Positions 18,218 to 30,180 are shown, numbered from the stretch's first letter. The stretch is DNA of 64,000 nt from Duganella sp. Root1480D1 (GCF_001427305.1 NZ_LMFZ01000012.1:496001-560000), one strand, 5' to 3'. The notes: generated by a model from the sequence alone, not told the origin. Made by a program: numbers and translations.

Positions 18218-19080
18218 TTCAGCCTCCCCGCATAGTCGCGCGCGAACTGCCACGCCACGCGGCCGGAACGCGAGCCACGCTGCAGCGCCCATTGCAGTGC
18301 TTCGGCGCGCGCGTCGGCAATTTGCGGCACGCTGCAGCCAAAGGCGGCCAGCCAGTGCGCCACGATGCCCAGGTAATCGTCCTGCTTGAACGGGTAGAAC
18401 GACAGCCACAGGCCAAATCGCTCGGACAACGAAATTTTCTCCTCCACCGTTTCGCCCGGATGCAGGTCGCCATCCTCATCATGCTTGTATGAAGCGTTGT
18501 CCGACATGCGTTCGGGCATCAGGTGGCGGCGGTTGGAGGTGGCGTAGATCAGCACATTGTCGATCACCGCCGATACCGAACCATCCAGAGCCACCTTCAG
18601 CGCCTTGTAGCCGCTCTCCCCTTCCTCGAACGACAGGTCGTCGCAGAACACCACAAAGCGTTCAGGGCGGCCTGCCACCAGGTCCATGATGTCTGGCAGG
18701 TCATGCAGGTCTGCCTTGTCGACTTCGATCAAGCGCAGGCCTTGCGGTGCGAACGCCGCCAGGCAGGCCTTGATCAGCGAAGACTTGCCGGTACCGCGCG
18801 CGCCGGTCAGCAGCACGTTGTTGGCAGGCTTGCCTTCCACGAACTGGCGCGTGTTCTGCTCGATCTGCGCCTTCTGACGGCCAACGTGCTGCAAGTCGTC
18901 GAAGGCGATTTGCGCAGGACGCAGCACCGGCTGGAGATAGCCGGTGTGGCCCCGCTTGCGCCAGCGGAAAGCGGTGGAAGCCTTCCAGTCCGGCTTGGCA
19001 GCTGCCGGTGGAACGATGGCTTCCACGCGCGCCAGCAGAGCCTCGGCGCGCTTGAGGAATTGGTCGAGTTGGGCAGACAT
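18214..19080 (-). CDS. DUF815-family AAA ATPase
   Basis: A 288-residue DUF815 P-loop protein: Walker A LLTGARGTGKSSL near residue 95, Walker B FVVFCDDLSFEEGE, a sensor-like IYATSNRRHLMPERM and DEDGDLHPGETVEEKISLSERFGLWLSFYPF. The cellular role is not established; it is regularly next to argJ and mutT in betaproteobacteria. It follows argJ by four bases and overlaps mutT by four, so the three form one operon. Confidence 0.9.
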   Translation of the reverse strand: MSAQLDQFLKRAEALLARVEAIVPPAAAKPDWKASTAFRWRKRGHTGYLQPVLRPAQIAFDDLQHVGRQKAQIEQNTRQFVEGKPANNVLLTGARGTGKSSLIKACLAAFAPQGLRLIEVDKADLHDLPDIMDLVAGRPERFVVFCDDLSFEEGESGYKALKVALDGSVSAVIDNVLIYATSNRRHLMPERMSDNASYKHDEDGDLHPGETVEEKISLSERFGLWLSFYPFKQDDYLGIVAHWLAAFGCSVPQIADARAEALQWALQRGSRSGRVAWQFARDYAGRLK

Positions 19081-19084
19081 CCGC

Positions 19085-20323
19085 TCAGGAACGGTAGTCG
19101 GCGTTGATCGACACGTAGTCGTGCGACAGGTCGCAGGTGTAGACGGTGGCAGCGGCAGCGCCGCGCGCCAGCTTCACGCGCACGGTAATTTCGCTTTGCT
19201 TCATCACGCGCTGGCCCTGCTCTTCCTGGTAGTCCGGATTGCGGCCGCCGTCCTTGGCCACCCACACGTCGTCCAGGTAGAGGTTGATCTTGCTGACGTC
19301 CAGGTCGTCCACGCCGGCATAGCCGATGGCGGCCAGGATGCGGCCCAGGTTAGGGTCGGAAGCGAAGAAAGCAGTCTTCACCAGCGGCGAATGGCCGATC
19401 GAGTAAGCGATCTTGCGGCATTCGGCGGCGTCCTTGCCGTCTTCCACGGTGATGGTCATGAACTTGGTGGCGCCTTCGCCGTCACGCACGATGGCTTGCG
19501 CCAGGAATACCGACAGTTCGGTGACCGCGGCAGCCAGCGCCTTGTATTCAGGCGAGTCGACGGAATCGACCACCAGGGTTCCGGCGCCGGTGGCAACCAG
19601 CATGAAGGAATCGTTGGTCGAGGTGTCGCCGTCGATAGTGATGCAGTTGAAGGACTGGTCGGCCGCTTCCCTGACCAGCACGTCCAGTACCGGCTGCGAT
19701 ACCTTGGCGTCGAAGGCCAGGTAGCCCAGCATGGTGGCCATGTTCGGCTTGATCATGCCGGCGCCTTTCGAGATGCCGGTCATGGTGACTTGATGGCCGG
19801 CGATATCGACCGTGCGCGAGCCCGCCTTCGGCTGGGTGTCGGTGGTCATGATCGCTTCGGCAGCGTTGAACCAGTTATCCAGCTTGAGGTTCTGGATGGC
19901 TTTCGGCAGGCCGGCCACAATCTTCTCGACCGGCAGCGGCTCCAGGATCACGCCGGTGGAAAACGGCAGGATCTGCTGCGCGTCGCAACCCAGTTCCCTG
20001 GCCAGCGCAGCGCAGGTAGTGCGGGCATTGGCCAGGCCGGATTCGCCGGTGCCGGCATTGGCATTGCCGGTGTTGATCATCAGGGCGCGGATCGGCTTGC
20101 CGCCCGCTTTCACGGCCGCCAGGTTTTCCTTGGAGATCTGTACCGGTGCGGCGCAGAAGCGGTTCAGCGTGAACACGCCGGACACGGTGGCGCCATCGGC
20201 CAGCTTCAGGACCAGCACGTCCTTGCGGCCCGGCTTTTTGATACCGGCTTCGGCAAAGCCAAGCTCGATACCGGCGACCGGCTTCAGGTCGGCGGCGACA
20301 GGGATGGGGGAATTGACGGCCAT
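19085..20323 (-). CDS. argJ: Bifunctional ornithine acetyltransferase / N-acetylglutamate synthase
   Basis: A 412-residue ArgJ that transfers acetyl from N-acetylornithine to glutamate in the cyclic arginine pathway. [15 protein letters not shown] contains the conserved Thr that is both the autoproteolysis point and the nucleophile. The C-terminus [13 protein letters not shown] is the typical family end. In relatives argJ usually lies next to secA; here about 21 kb of urea and porin genes separate them. Confidence 0.97.
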   Translation of the reverse strand: MAVNSPIPVAADLKPVAGIELGFAEAGIKKPGRKDVLVLKLADGATVSGVFTLNRFCAAPVQISKENLAAVKAGGKPIRALMINTGNANAGTGESGLANARTTCAALARELGCDAQQILPFSTGVILEPLPVEKIVAGLPKAIQNLKLDNWFNAAEAIMTTDTQPKAGSRTVDIAGHQVTMTGISKGAGMIKPNMATMLGYLAFDAKVSQPVLDVLVREAADQSFNCITIDGDTSTNDSFMLVATGAGTLVVDSVDSPEYKALAAAVTELSVFLAQAIVRDGEGATKFMTITVEDGKDAAECRKIAYSIGHSPLVKTAFFASDPNLGRILAAIGYAGVDDLDVSKINLYLDDVWVAKDGGRNPDYQEEQGQRVMKQSEITVRVKLARGAAAATVYTCDLSHDYVSINADYRS

Positions 20324-20573
20324 GGTTTTCTTCTCAATCTTGATGGGGAACGAAGTAGTTATTTTAAACGCACGCGCATTTCAGTGCGCGGTGCAATATC
20401 GCTAATCAAAGAACTCCAAAATCCCACAGTTTCTAGAATCTGCTCTCTATTTGTGCAAGTTCAGATTCATTTTGGTGGAATTTTAGTTTATTCTAGGAAA
20501 CTGCCATAAACAAAATGGCATGACTTTGGTGCGCTGCACTAACAATAAAACAACATTCGATCGGATCACTTTC
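20324..20573. promoter_or_regulatory. Divergent argJ / porin control region
   Basis: This 250-base gap is clearly more AT-rich than the flanking genes and should hold the promoters of argJ (leftward) and the porin gene (rightward). TGCCAT at 20502-20507 and ATGGCA at 20515-20520 form an inverted repeat with a seven-base spacer, and a GCACGCGCATTTCAGTGCGC near-palindrome lies near argJ. I cannot assign a regulator. The porin start is preceded by GGAT. Confidence 0.4.
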
Positions 20574-21806
20574 ATGAAGAAACAGCTTCTCGCCGCCGCC
20601 ATGCTGGCTGCTACTGGCATGATGGCTCAGGCCGGTACTCTGGGCGACGGCAACCTGAGTATCAGTGGCTTTGGCACCCTGGGTGTAGCCAAGACCAACT
20701 CCGATGACGCGAAATTCGCGCGCTACAACCAGGCCGCGGGCACCGGTGACTCGCCGCGCATCGGCCTGGACAGCAACCTGGGCCTGCAAGCCACCTACGC
20801 CTTCAACGACAGCCTGTCGGGCACGGTGCAGGTACTGACCCGCAAGAACACCAGCCAGCAGTTCACCACCGACCTGACCTGGGGCTTCCTGAAATACAAA
20901 CTGAACGACGAGACCAATGTGCGCCTGGGCCGCGTGGTGCTGCCTGCCTTCCTGATCTCGGACTACCAGAACGTTGGCTATGCCAACACCATGATGCGCC
21001 CGCCGATCGAAATGTACGGCCAGGCCCCGATCGAAAACATGGACGGTGCTGACGTCAACTGGCAGCACGCTTTCGGCGACACCAACGTCACCGTGCAGGG
21101 CTTTGGCGGCGTCAGCCGCGGCAAGCTGTACATCCCGACCGGCGGCGGCTCCGTCGCCAAGCACCAGTCGCCGGTTTTCGGCGCTGCCGTGACTGCCGAA
21201 TACGGCCCGTTCACCGCCCGCCTGGCGCATGCCCGCGCCAAGATTGAAGTCAACAACCTGGCCCCGATCAACGCCCTGACCGGCGGCCTGGCTGCCACCG
21301 GTGTTCCAGCCGCGATCCAGCTCGCCGACGACCTGACGCTGAAGGGCGGCAAGAAGATGAGCTTCACCGAAATCGGCCTGACGATGGACTGGAAGAACAT
21401 CGTGCTGCAAGCCGAATACGCCCAGCGCCGCGCCCACGAGCCGGTCTATATCCCTGAGACCAACTCGGGCTACATCATGGCCGGCTACCGCTTTGGCAAA
21501 GTACTGCCTTACTACGCCCACGCTTACTATAAGGGCCACGGCTCGTCCGTGACCGTGCCGACCGTGCCTGCTGCCCACCCATTGGCGCCAACTTTCGGCG
21601 CCGTGCGCGGCCTGCTGGTATCGCCAGAGCAGAAGTCCGACCTGGTCGGCATGCGCTGGGACTTCGCCAAGTCGCTGGCCCTGAAGGTACAGATCGACCA
21701 CGTGAAGCCGCAAGTCAAAGGCGGCTCCCTGATCCTGCCGTCCGGCGTGATGACCTATGACAAGAGCGTCAACGTCTATGCCGCCGGCATCGACTTCGTC
21801 TTCTAA
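20574..21806 (+). CDS. Outer-membrane porin
   Basis: A 410-residue porin-like beta-barrel. The signal peptide MKKQLLAAAMLAATGMMAQA is followed by alternating strands rich in aromatic residues and Gly (SISGFGTLGVAKT, DSPRIGLDSNLGLQATY) and a C-terminal strand NVYAAGIDFVF ending in Phe, the sorting signal for outer-membrane barrels. The frame is open 18 codons further upstream, but the ATG at 20574 gives a proper signal peptide. A small PstS-like gene and a histidine kinase gene follow on the same strand. The substrate is unknown. Confidence 0.85.
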   Translation: MKKQLLAAAMLAATGMMAQAGTLGDGNLSISGFGTLGVAKTNSDDAKFARYNQAAGTGDSPRIGLDSNLGLQATYAFNDSLSGTVQVLTRKNTSQQFTTDLTWGFLKYKLNDETNVRLGRVVLPAFLISDYQNVGYANTMMRPPIEMYGQAPIENMDGADVNWQHAFGDTNVTVQGFGGVSRGKLYIPTGGGSVAKHQSPVFGAAVTAEYGPFTARLAHARAKIEVNNLAPINALTGGLAATGVPAAIQLADDLTLKGGKKMSFTEIGLTMDWKNIVLQAEYAQRRAHEPVYIPETNSGYIMAGYRFGKVLPYYAHAYYKGHGSSVTVPTVPAAHPLAPTFGAVRGLLVSPEQKSDLVGMRWDFAKSLALKVQIDHVKPQVKGGSLILPSGVMTYDKSVNVYAAGIDFVF

Positions 21807-21818
21807 GGAGATATGGCC

Positions 21819-22226
21819 ATGCAAAAAATCCTGACCGCCCTCCTCGCTTCGGCCCTGCTTGCCGCAGCCCTGCCGGCATCGGCCGAGATCGTCGTGATCG
21901 TCAACAAGGACAATCCGGCATCGCGCATGTTCTCGGAACAGGCGTCCCAATTCTTCCTCGGCAAATCGGCCATGTTCACCCCGGTGGACCAGTCGGAAGG
22001 CTCCAAGATTCGCACCGACTTCTACCAGAAAGTCGCCGACAAGGATCCAGCCCAGGTGAAAGCGATCTGGTCCAAGCTGGTATTTACCGGCAAGGCCACG
22101 CCACCGAAGGAATTCAAGTCCAACGCCGAGGTCAAAAAGGCCGTGGCGGACGATCCGAAAGCCATCGGCTACATCGACAAATCGGCTGTCGACGACAGCG
22201 TCAAGGTCATCCTGACCCTGCCATAA
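21819..22226 (+). CDS. Small periplasmic PstS-like protein
   Basis: A 135-residue exported protein with signal peptide MQKILTALLASALLAAALPASA and a truncated phosphate-binding-protein-like body (EIVVIVNKDNPASRMFSEQASQFFLGKS, WSKLVFTGKATPPKEF, DDPKAIGYIDKSAVDDSVKVIL). It is less than half the size of a full PstS and no ABC transporter genes are near, so a sensing or scavenging role is more likely than classical transport. The ATG at 21819 is chosen over 21813 because AAGGAG lies eight bases before it; the earlier ATG would be only two bases away. Confidence 0.82.
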   Translation: MQKILTALLASALLAAALPASAEIVVIVNKDNPASRMFSEQASQFFLGKSAMFTPVDQSEGSKIRTDFYQKVADKDPAQVKAIWSKLVFTGKATPPKEFKSNAEVKKAVADDPKAIGYIDKSAVDDSVKVILTLP

Positions 22227-22260
22227 GCCGCAAACCTTTACTGCGCCCGCTACGCGCCCA

Positions 22261-22294
22261 CGCCGCCCCGCAACAGCCGGGCGGCGTTTTTTTT
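22261..22294 (+). terminator. Intrinsic terminator after the PstS-like gene
   Basis: CGCCGCCC and GGGCGGCG form an 8-bp GC-rich stem around a ten-base loop and are followed directly by eight T residues. It should end the porin/PstS-like transcript, leaving the histidine kinase gene with its own promoter or read-through expression. Confidence 0.88.
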
Positions 22295-22370
22295 AGATTT
22301 CGGCAACTTTCACTAATGAAGGGATACAATGTTCCGATAATCAAAAATTAACAAAGCTGGGGAGCACAAC

Positions 22371-24347
22371 TTGAAGCTTTCGCTGCGCGCGAAATTCCTG
22401 CTGCTAAGCGCTTTCGTCCAGGCCATGGTGGTGGCCCTGTTGATCGGCAACAGCTTGCGCCTGATGACCAATGCCGTCAGCCGCAATGCCGACCGCGTCG
22501 CCCACGAATACGCCGTCAACCTCAACCTGACCCTGACGCCTTACGCCAGCAGCGGCCGGCTCGGCGAATTGCGCAGCTACTGGTCGGAAATGCTGTCCGA
22601 CCCACGTGACAGCTTTCTGCGCTATATCGTGATTCTCGACGCCTCCGGCGAAACGGTGCTGGAAGCGGGCGAGCGCCCCGAGTTCATGCCGGAAGCGCTG
22701 CGCCAGGCGCAGCTGGGCGGTGGGGTGCGCACTTCCGTTGACGGCAACTTGCTGCACGCGCAGGCGCCGCTGCTGCTGAAAGATAACCAGGTGGGCATGC
22801 TGCACTTCGGTCTGTCCACCGTCGACCTGGTGACGGCGCGTGACGACGTGCTGCGCCAGGGCGGCCTGATCGCCCTGCTCGGATTCGCATTGGCCCTGCT
22901 GCTGTTCTACGCCATGACGCGCGGCGTTGGCAAGCGCCTGGGCGCCCTGGCCCAACACTCGGAAAAGCTGGCGCAAGGGCAGTTCAGCCAATTGCCAGAA
23001 AGCGGCGGCGACGAACTGGAAGTGGTGACCCACTCGCTCAACCTGATGAGCGCCGCGCTGCGCGAACGCATCGCCCAGCTCGAGGAGTCGCAACGCCGCC
23101 TGCGCGAGTCGGAAGAGCGCTTCCGCACCCTGTTCGACATGACGCCGCTGCCGCTGTCGGTCTCCGACCAGGAAGGCCGCATCATCGCTGCCAACCAGGC
23201 GCTGGCGCGCACCTTCGGCACCCCGCTGCACCAGCTGATTGGCCGCCGCTCGGACGAAGTGACCTTTTGGGCCACGCCAAACGAACGCCAGCGCATCTGG
23301 AACGAGTTCCGCCTGCATGGCGTGGTGCGCGGCGAGATGGCCGACGTGGTGCTGCCCGATGGCGGGCCGGGACAGGTGGCGATCTGGTCATCCTCCCTGC
23401 TCCTGGACGGCAAGCACGCCATCATCTGGGCCATACTCGACCTGACGCAGGAAATGAAGGCCAAGCAGCAATTGCGCGAATTGAACGACGCTTTGGAGTC
23501 GCGCGTGCGCGAACGCTCGGCCGCGCTGGAGCAGGCCAATCGCGACCTGTCGCATGCCCTGGAAACCGTGCAGCGCACGCAGCATGACCTGATCGCCTCG
23601 GAGAAAATGGCCTCCCTCGGCTCGCTCGTGGCCGGCATCGCACACGAACTGAATACGCCGATCGGCAACAGTCTGCTGGCCTCCACCGCGCTGGACGACC
23701 GCGTGAAGGAATTCAAACAGTCGGTTGCCGATGGCTCCGTGCGGCGCTCCACGCTGAATCACCACCTGGAAGAAGTGCAGCTCGCGTGCGGCCTGATTTC
23801 CAGCTCGCTGGAAAAAGCCGCCTCACTGATTGCCTCGTTCAAGCAGATTGCGGTGGATCAGACCAACGACCAGCGCCGCCATTTCCGTCTGCGCGCGGTC
23901 GCGCTCGACACCGCCGCGACTTATGCGCCACGCCTGCGCCGCAGCGCCATCCAGATGGATGTCGACGTGCCCTATGAGCTGGAGCTCGATTCCTATCCTG
24001 GCAGCGTCTATCAGATCTTCAATAACCTGATCAACAACGCCCTGATGCACGCTTTCGAAGGCCGCAACTGCGGCCGCATCTGGCTGTCCGCACGCATTGT
24101 CGAAGACGGCCAGATCGAAATCGTTTTCCGCGACGACGGCGCCGGCATGCCGGAAGAAGTGCAGCGCAAAGTCTTCGACCCGTTCTTCACCACCAAGATG
24201 GGCAGTGGCGGCACGGGCCTGGGCATGAACATCGTCTACAACATCGTCACCGGCGTGATGGGCGGGCGCATCGCGATCGATTCGGCGCCGGGCGAAGGTA
24301 CCACGGTCCGAATAGCGCTCCCGACCAGCTCACCGCAAAAGGACTAG
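22371..24347 (+). CDS. Membrane sensor histidine kinase with PAS domain
   Basis: A 658-residue kinase starting with TTG, with GGGGAG a few bases upstream. Domains in order: membrane helix (about residues 5-30), periplasmic sensor region, second helix (about 164-184, [18 protein letters not shown]), HAMP, PAS ([23 protein letters not shown] starts near residue 250), a long coiled coil, the dimerisation domain with phospho-accepting His425 in [13 protein letters not shown], and an HATPase domain ([36 protein letters not shown]). No response regulator gene is adjacent, so its partner is encoded elsewhere. The last four bases overlap the convergent ureG gene. Confidence 0.93.
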   Translation: MKLSLRAKFLLLSAFVQAMVVALLIGNSLRLMTNAVSRNADRVAHEYAVNLNLTLTPYASSGRLGELRSYWSEMLSDPRDSFLRYIVILDASGETVLEAGERPEFMPEALRQAQLGGGVRTSVDGNLLHAQAPLLLKDNQVGMLHFGLSTVDLVTARDDVLRQGGLIALLGFALALLLFYAMTRGVGKRLGALAQHSEKLAQGQFSQLPESGGDELEVVTHSLNLMSAALRERIAQLEESQRRLRESEERFRTLFDMTPLPLSVSDQEGRIIAANQALARTFGTPLHQLIGRRSDEVTFWATPNERQRIWNEFRLHGVVRGEMADVVLPDGGPGQVAIWSSSLLLDGKHAIIWAILDLTQEMKAKQQLRELNDALESRVRERSAALEQANRDLSHALETVQRTQHDLIASEKMASLGSLVAGIAHELNTPIGNSLLASTALDDRVKEFKQSVADGSVRRSTLNHHLEEVQLACGLISSSLEKAASLIASFKQIAVDQTNDQRRHFRLRAVALDTAATYAPRLRRSAIQMDVDVPYELELDSYPGSVYQIFNNLINNALMHAFEGRNCGRIWLSARIVEDGQIEIVFRDDGAGMPEEVQRKVFDPFFTTKMGSGGTGLGMNIVYNIVTGVMGGRIAIDSAPGEGTTVRIALPTSSPQKD

Positions 24348-24976
24348 GCGGCGGCCTGCGATCCTGATGTGCCCAGCAAACCCTGCTCGCGAATGAAGCT
24401 GACGACCTCCTGCACGCCCTGCCCGCTGCGCAAATTGGTAAACACGAAAGGACGTTCACCTCGCTGCCGCGCGGCGTCGCGTGCCATGACTTCCAGGTCG
24501 GCGCCTACATGTGGCGCCAGGTCGGTCTTGTTGATGATCAGCAGGTCGGAGCGCGTGATGCCGGGCCCGCCCTTGCGCGGAATCTTTTCACCGCCCGCCA
24601 CATCGATGACATACAAGGTCAGGTCCGATAGCTCCGGACTGAAAGTCGCGGCCAGATTGTCGCCCCCGGATTCGACCAGGATCAGGTCGAGCGCCGGGAA
24701 ATCTGCCTGCAAGCGCGCGATCGCTTCCAGATTGATCGATGCGTCCTCGCGAATAGCTGTGTGCGGGCAGCCGCCCGTCTCCACGCCCATCAGGCGCTCC
24801 GGCGGCAGCGCCTGGGCGCGCAACAGGATTTCCATGTCTTCACGGGTGTAGATGTCGTTAGTGATGACGGCCATGTCGTAATCGTCGCGCATGGCCTTGC
24901 ACAGCATTTCGCAGAGGGCGGTCTTGCCGGAGCCGACCGGTCCGCCGATGCCAACGCGCAGGGGATTGGATGCCAT
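24344..24976 (-). CDS. ureG: Urease accessory GTPase UreG
   Basis: A 210-residue SIMIBI GTPase that powers nickel delivery to urease. Walker [16 protein letters not shown] is at about residues 9-23, followed by [10 protein letters not shown], the nickel-binding [16 protein letters not shown] (CPH motif), [16 protein letters not shown] and the guanine-specificity motif [10 protein letters not shown]. Last gene of the urease operon, ten bases after ureF. The frame is open far upstream inside ureF, but the ATG at 24976 gives the family start [15 protein letters not shown]. Confidence 0.96.
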   Translation of the reverse strand: MASNPLRVGIGGPVGSGKTALCEMLCKAMRDDYDMAVITNDIYTREDMEILLRAQALPPERLMGVETGGCPHTAIREDASINLEAIARLQADFPALDLILVESGGDNLAATFSPELSDLTLYVIDVAGGEKIPRKGGPGITRSDLLIINKTDLAPHVGADLEVMARDAARQRGERPFVFTNLRSGQGVQEVVSFIREQGLLGTSGSQAAA

Positions 24977-24986
24977 AGTAATTCCT

Positions 24987-25652
24987 TTATGAACGGTAAA
25001 GCCTGCCGTGCTGCACTTCGTGCCGCATCGACAGCAGGGACAGCCCGGGCGCCCAGTTGGACATGTCTGCATCGTCCAGCGCCAGCGCGGACCGGGCAGC
25101 TTCCTCGATTTCCGGGCGCAGCGACAGCAGCAGTCGCTGGCCCGCCACCTGCCCCAGCGGGATGGATTTGACGCACACCAGCACCTGGTTCTCGGCCCAG
25201 CCGAACAGCATGGCCAGCAATGCCGCCTCGTGCGGGATGCCCAGCGCATGCACGGCCCGCGCCAGCGCCGCCAGGTAAGCCTCTTCACCCCCGGTGGCTG
25301 GCGCCAGCTCCAGTTCGGCCAGCAGGCGCGCCAGCGAAAAACCCATCTGCACCGATTCCGCGCGCAGTTCCGCCGTATCGCGCGACGCCAGGTAGCGCTC
25401 GGCCCAGCACGACGCCGCCTCTGCATCGCCTGCCGCGTGGGCACGCAGCAGGCGGCAGAACAGGGGGGCATCCCAGCGCGCCAGCACCTCATGCAGCATG
25501 CTGCACATCCAGGCACGCGCCGTGGCGGCATCATGCACGCTGCCCTCTTCCAACGCCGCCTCCAGGCCTTGCGAATAACTGTAGGCGCCAACCGGCAGCG
25601 CCGGGCTGGCGAATTGCAGCAGATGCAGCAGCGCCTGCGCCTCCATTGTCAT
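24987..25652 (-). CDS. ureF: Urease accessory protein UreF
   Basis: A 221-residue UreF, mostly helical, which bridges UreD and UreG in the urease activation complex. [21 protein letters not shown] at the N-terminus is the family hallmark, and [20 protein letters not shown] and [17 protein letters not shown] near the end are conserved. It overlaps ureE by four bases. Confidence 0.93.
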   Translation of the reverse strand: MTMEAQALLHLLQFASPALPVGAYSYSQGLEAALEEGSVHDAATARAWMCSMLHEVLARWDAPLFCRLLRAHAAGDAEAASCWAERYLASRDTAELRAESVQMGFSLARLLAELELAPATGGEEAYLAALARAVHALGIPHEAALLAMLFGWAENQVLVCVKSIPLGQVAGQRLLLSLRPEIEEAARSALALDDADMSNWAPGLSLLSMRHEVQHGRLYRS

Positions 25653-26146
25653 GCATCCGCCGGACGATGAATCTTTTGCCGCAACGGCACTGGTGCCAGC
25701 GGGTGGCCATGCGCATGCCCGCCGGAATAGGCGCCGGCCTCCGGTTCGAACGCCGCCATGTCCTCCGTCACCACCGCGCCCAGGCCGGTCAGCATGTCGC
25801 GCAGCACAGGGTCGACGCGGATACGCAGGAAGCCGTCCCCTACCTCCACCTGGCTGTGGCGGTTGCCAAGGTGGAAAGCGCAGCGCAGCAAGCCATGCGC
25901 ATCGGCGGCGCGCACGGTATAAATCGGCTCCGCAGCCGCGCGCACGCGCGCCACGAAGCCGGTTTCACCGGTCAGCAGGTCGCCGTCGCGCAGCACGGTG
26001 CCGCGCGCCGTGAACAGGGCAATCTCCTCTCCCGAGGCCAGGCGTGCCCGCTGGCGGCACTTCTCGCGCTGGTCATAAGTCAGTACCAGTTCGCCGTCGA
26101 CGCCTTCGGCGGCGGCCAGTTTGGTGTGCAGGGTCAGCATGTTCAT
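25649..26146 (-). CDS. ureE: Urease accessory metallochaperone UreE
   Basis: A 165-residue nickel chaperone. The N-terminal peptide-binding domain contains LTYDQREKCRQRARLASGEE, and the metal-binding domain contains FHLGNRHSQVEV with the key His residues. The C-terminal tail has only a short His segment (GGHAHGHP), so it is not the long poly-His type. It lies six bases after ureC and overlaps ureF by four. Confidence 0.93.
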   Translation of the reverse strand: MNMLTLHTKLAAAEGVDGELVLTYDQREKCRQRARLASGEEIALFTARGTVLRDGDLLTGETGFVARVRAAAEPIYTVRAADAHGLLRCAFHLGNRHSQVEVGDGFLRIRVDPVLRDMLTGLGAVVTEDMAAFEPEAGAYSGGHAHGHPLAPVPLRQKIHRPADA

Positions 26147-26152
26147 CCTCCA

Positions 26153-27852
<1,700 letters not shown>

Positions 27853-27853
<1 letters not shown>

Positions 27854-28170
27854 TATGCCTCCCCGTCCAATGCACCCATCACGCGGGCATTGAAGCCATA
27901 CACATGGCGCGTGCCTGCCAGCGCCACCAGTTGCACCGTGCGGCGCTGGCCGGGCTCAAAGCGCACGGCAGTGCCGGCCGCGATATCGAGCCGCATACCG
28001 CGCGCCTGGCCGCGATCGAACTGCAGCGCCTCGTTCACTTCGAAAAAATGAAAATGCGACCCGACCTGCACCGGCCGGTCGCCGCTGTTGGCCACCACCA
28101 GGATGCAAGCGGCGCGGCCGGCATTGAGGGTGATGTCGCCTTCTTCAAGCAGGTATTCGCCAGGTATCAT
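27853..28170 (-). CDS. ureB: Urease beta subunit
   Basis: A 105-residue structural subunit of urease. [19 protein letters not shown] and [16 protein letters not shown] are canonical, and the length is normal for the separate-subunit (UreA/UreB/UreC) type. Lies between ureA (seven-base gap) and ureC. Confidence 0.97.
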
Positions 28171-28177
28171 GCTGACC

Positions 28178-28480
28178 TCAAACGATAGGGTGATGGACGG
28201 TGACCAGCTTGGTCCCGTCGGGAAAGGTCGCTTCGACCTGGATGTCGGGGATCATCTCGGGCACGCCCTCCATCACTTCGTCGCGCGCCAGCACCTGGGT
28301 ACCCTCGGCCATCAGTTGGGCCACGGTCTTGCCGTCGCGCGCGCCCTCCAGGATCGCCGCGCTGATCAGGGCCACGGCTTCCGGGTAATTGAGCTTGAGG
28401 CCGCGCGCGCGACGGCGTTCCGCCAGCAGCGCAGCCGTGAACAACAGCAGTTTGTCTTTTTCGCGTGGGGAGAGGTCCAT
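28178..28480 (-). CDS. ureA: Urease gamma subunit
   Basis: A 100-residue structural subunit beginning [23 protein letters not shown], with [21 protein letters not shown] and a C-terminus ending VTVHHPIV, all typical of UreA. Starts just after the ureD stop. Confidence 0.98.
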   Translation of the reverse strand: MDLSPREKDKLLLFTAALLAERRRARGLKLNYPEAVALISAAILEGARDGKTVAQLMAEGTQVLARDEVMEGVPEMIPDIQVEATFPDGTKLVTVHHPIV

Positions 28481-28481
28481 A

Positions 28482-29324
28482 TCACGTATTCCATATGCGT
28501 AGTTCAGTTGCAGGGCGATCCATCCAGTGCGGGCGCAGGACCTGCCAGGCTTGCGCCATCAGCTGGCGCGCATGTTCTGCATCGTATCCAAGGTGGCGCA
28601 GCACCAGCACAGTCTTGAACGAAGTCACGCCCAGCGCCGGATCCAGTGCGCGCAACTGCGCCACCAGCGCAGCATCGGCAGAACGTCCCGCCGCCAGCAA
28701 GGTGGCGCAGACGGTCGCGCCGCCCAGCACGTGCGGGCTTTGCATGGCGCCGCTGCCGCCGTGCAGCACGCCCTGGTCCCACCACAGCAAGCGCCCGGCC
28801 TGGCGCAGCTGCAGTTGCTGGCGCACCGTACCGCGTGCAAAACGCTCGCCGCTGGCGCTTCGGCCAAAGCACAGGATGTCGCAGCCGATGTAGCGCGCAC
28901 CGGGCGCCAGCTCGACCTCCTGCAACAGATTGGCGTCGGTGGCATCGAAGAAGATCGTTTCCTGTGGCAGCCATTCCAGCCGTGCGTCGTGCGACGCACG
29001 GATCCTGACGCGCTGCCAGGCCGGCTTGCCGTTGGCGCGGTACCATTTGGCGGCACCCGGCGTGGTCAGCAAGGCATGCGAGCCGGCATCGGCCGTGACG
29101 TCGATGCACAGTTCATCGCCACCGGCTATGCCTGCCGGCGGGTGCAGCAAGATGTTGTGGCAGACAGACTCCCCTTCCGGATAGAAGGCCTTTTGCACGC
29201 GTAAGGGGCCGCTGTGCGCGCGCTGCACCAGCCGCGTGGCGGCACCGGCGCGCGCATAGCCCAGCGCCAGGCTGGCGCGCCACGCGGCGGAGGGTAAGGT
29301 TGCGGCAGTGGGGTCGATACGCAT
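28482..29324 (-). CDS. ureD: Urease accessory protein UreD
   Basis: A 280-residue scaffold that binds apo-urease and, with UreF and UreG, loads nickel. Conserved segments include [36 protein letters not shown] and [17 protein letters not shown] start at 29336 (four codons longer, overlapping the permease stop) is also possible; the ATG at 29324 is preferred as the normal family start, but no clear ribosome-binding site separates them. It is placed between the nickel permease and ureA. Confidence 0.93.
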   Translation of the reverse strand: MRIDPTAATLPSAAWRASLALGYARAGAATRLVQRAHSGPLRVQKAFYPEGESVCHNILLHPPAGIAGGDELCIDVTADAGSHALLTTPGAAKWYRANGKPAWQRVRIRASHDARLEWLPQETIFFDATDANLLQEVELAPGARYIGCDILCFGRSASGERFARGTVRQQLQLRQAGRLLWWDQGVLHGGSGAMQSPHVLGGATVCATLLAAGRSADAALVAQLRALDPALGVTSFKTVLVLRHLGYDAEHARQLMAQAWQVLRPHWMDRPATELRIWNT

Positions 29325-29335
29325 GACAGCCACCA

Positions 29336-30169
29336 CTACCCGAGCGACGCGTCGGAGGACGCATTGGCGCGCGGCCGCACCATGGCCATGGCAAGCAGGA
29401 AGCTGCCGGCCAGCACAGCCACCAGTGCCGCACCAAAGGCCAGCTGCTTGCCATCACTCCATGCGTCGATGGTGGGCGATGTCAGCTTCAACACACCGAA
29501 ACCCGCCACCAGAAAACTCACGCCGGCCACCACCCAGCCCATGATGCGCGAGGCCAGCACTGCCGCCTCGCCGCTACGCCGCAGCAAGCGCGCAATCCAG
29601 AGACCGTGCACGCCATCGGCCAGCAGCATCCCCTGGGTAAACAGTACGCCCATCAGCATTGCATGCGGCCAGCCGCCGAACTGCGTGGCAGCCACGGCAA
29701 AGAGGCTGGCCTGGCTGACGGTATCGAACGACAAGGCGAACAAGGCACCCACCAGCGCCACCCCGCCAGGCCGCGATGCTGCGGCGAGGCGGCCCAGGAA
29801 GAGGCCCTTCAAGCGCGCTGGTGCGACCACCTGTCCTGCGGCTGCCGTGAGCAAGGCCCGTATATTCAGCAACCCCAGACCGATCAGGCAGGCTATCGAC
29901 ACCCATGCACCGCACAGTTCGAGCCAGGCCGGCGGCTGCCAGTAGCCGGCCAGCGTGCTGAGCGCAACCGCAATGGCGATGACGACTGCGCCGTGACCCA
30001 GGGAAAACCAGACACCGCACTGGCGCGCCAGGCGTGGCCGGGCTGGCATATTCCAGCGCGCCAGACCGTCAATCGTCGCCAGGTGGTCAGGGTCGAAGCC
30101 ATGCTTCAGGCCCAGGCTGAGCACCAGCAAACAGAGTCCAATCAAATTGTCGGGAAGGGTATGGGCCAT
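29336..30169 (-). CDS. Nickel/cobalt permease (NiCoT-like) of the urease operon
   Basis: A 277-residue membrane protein with about seven or eight hydrophobic segments. LKHGFDPDHLATIDG corresponds to the NiCoT signature H-x4-D-H-x2-A-I-D, and CGVWFSLGHGAVVIAIAVAL and FALSFDTVSQASLFA match other conserved NiCoT helices. The first metal-motif helix has HGFDPDH where the common form is HAVDADH. First gene of the urease operon, so it most likely supplies nickel to UreC. Start is uncertain: ATG at 30169 sits just after GAGGGG, while a TTG lies three codons upstream at 30178. Confidence 0.85.
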   Translation of the reverse strand: MAHTLPDNLIGLCLLVLSLGLKHGFDPDHLATIDGLARWNMPARPRLARQCGVWFSLGHGAVVIAIAVALSTLAGYWQPPAWLELCGAWVSIACLIGLGLLNIRALLTAAAGQVVAPARLKGLFLGRLAAASRPGGVALVGALFALSFDTVSQASLFAVAATQFGGWPHAMLMGVLFTQGMLLADGVHGLWIARLLRRSGEAAVLASRIMGWVVAGVSFLVAGFGVLKLTSPTIDAWSDGKQLAFGAALVAVLAGSFLLAMAMVRPRANASSDASLG

Positions 30170-30173
30170 ACCC
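30157..30173. promoter_or_regulatory. 17-bp palindrome at the nickel-permease start
   Basis: GGGTATGG-G-CCATACCC is a perfect inverted repeat covering the ATG of the permease gene. It might be a regulator site close to the urease-operon transcription start, or an mRNA hairpin that limits access to the start codon. Part of the symmetry is forced by coding sequence, so weight is modest. Confidence 0.35.
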
Positions 30174-30180
30174 CTCAATA

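Noticed and set aside
18944..20509. A 521-codon plus-strand frame opposite argJ
   Set aside because: Antisense shadow of argJ and the DUF815 gene; low-complexity composition and no ribosome-binding site.
24344..25591. Extended UreG frame running back through ureF
   Set aside because: The extra 205 residues are an Arg/Cys-rich out-of-frame reading of ureF; the family start is at 24976.
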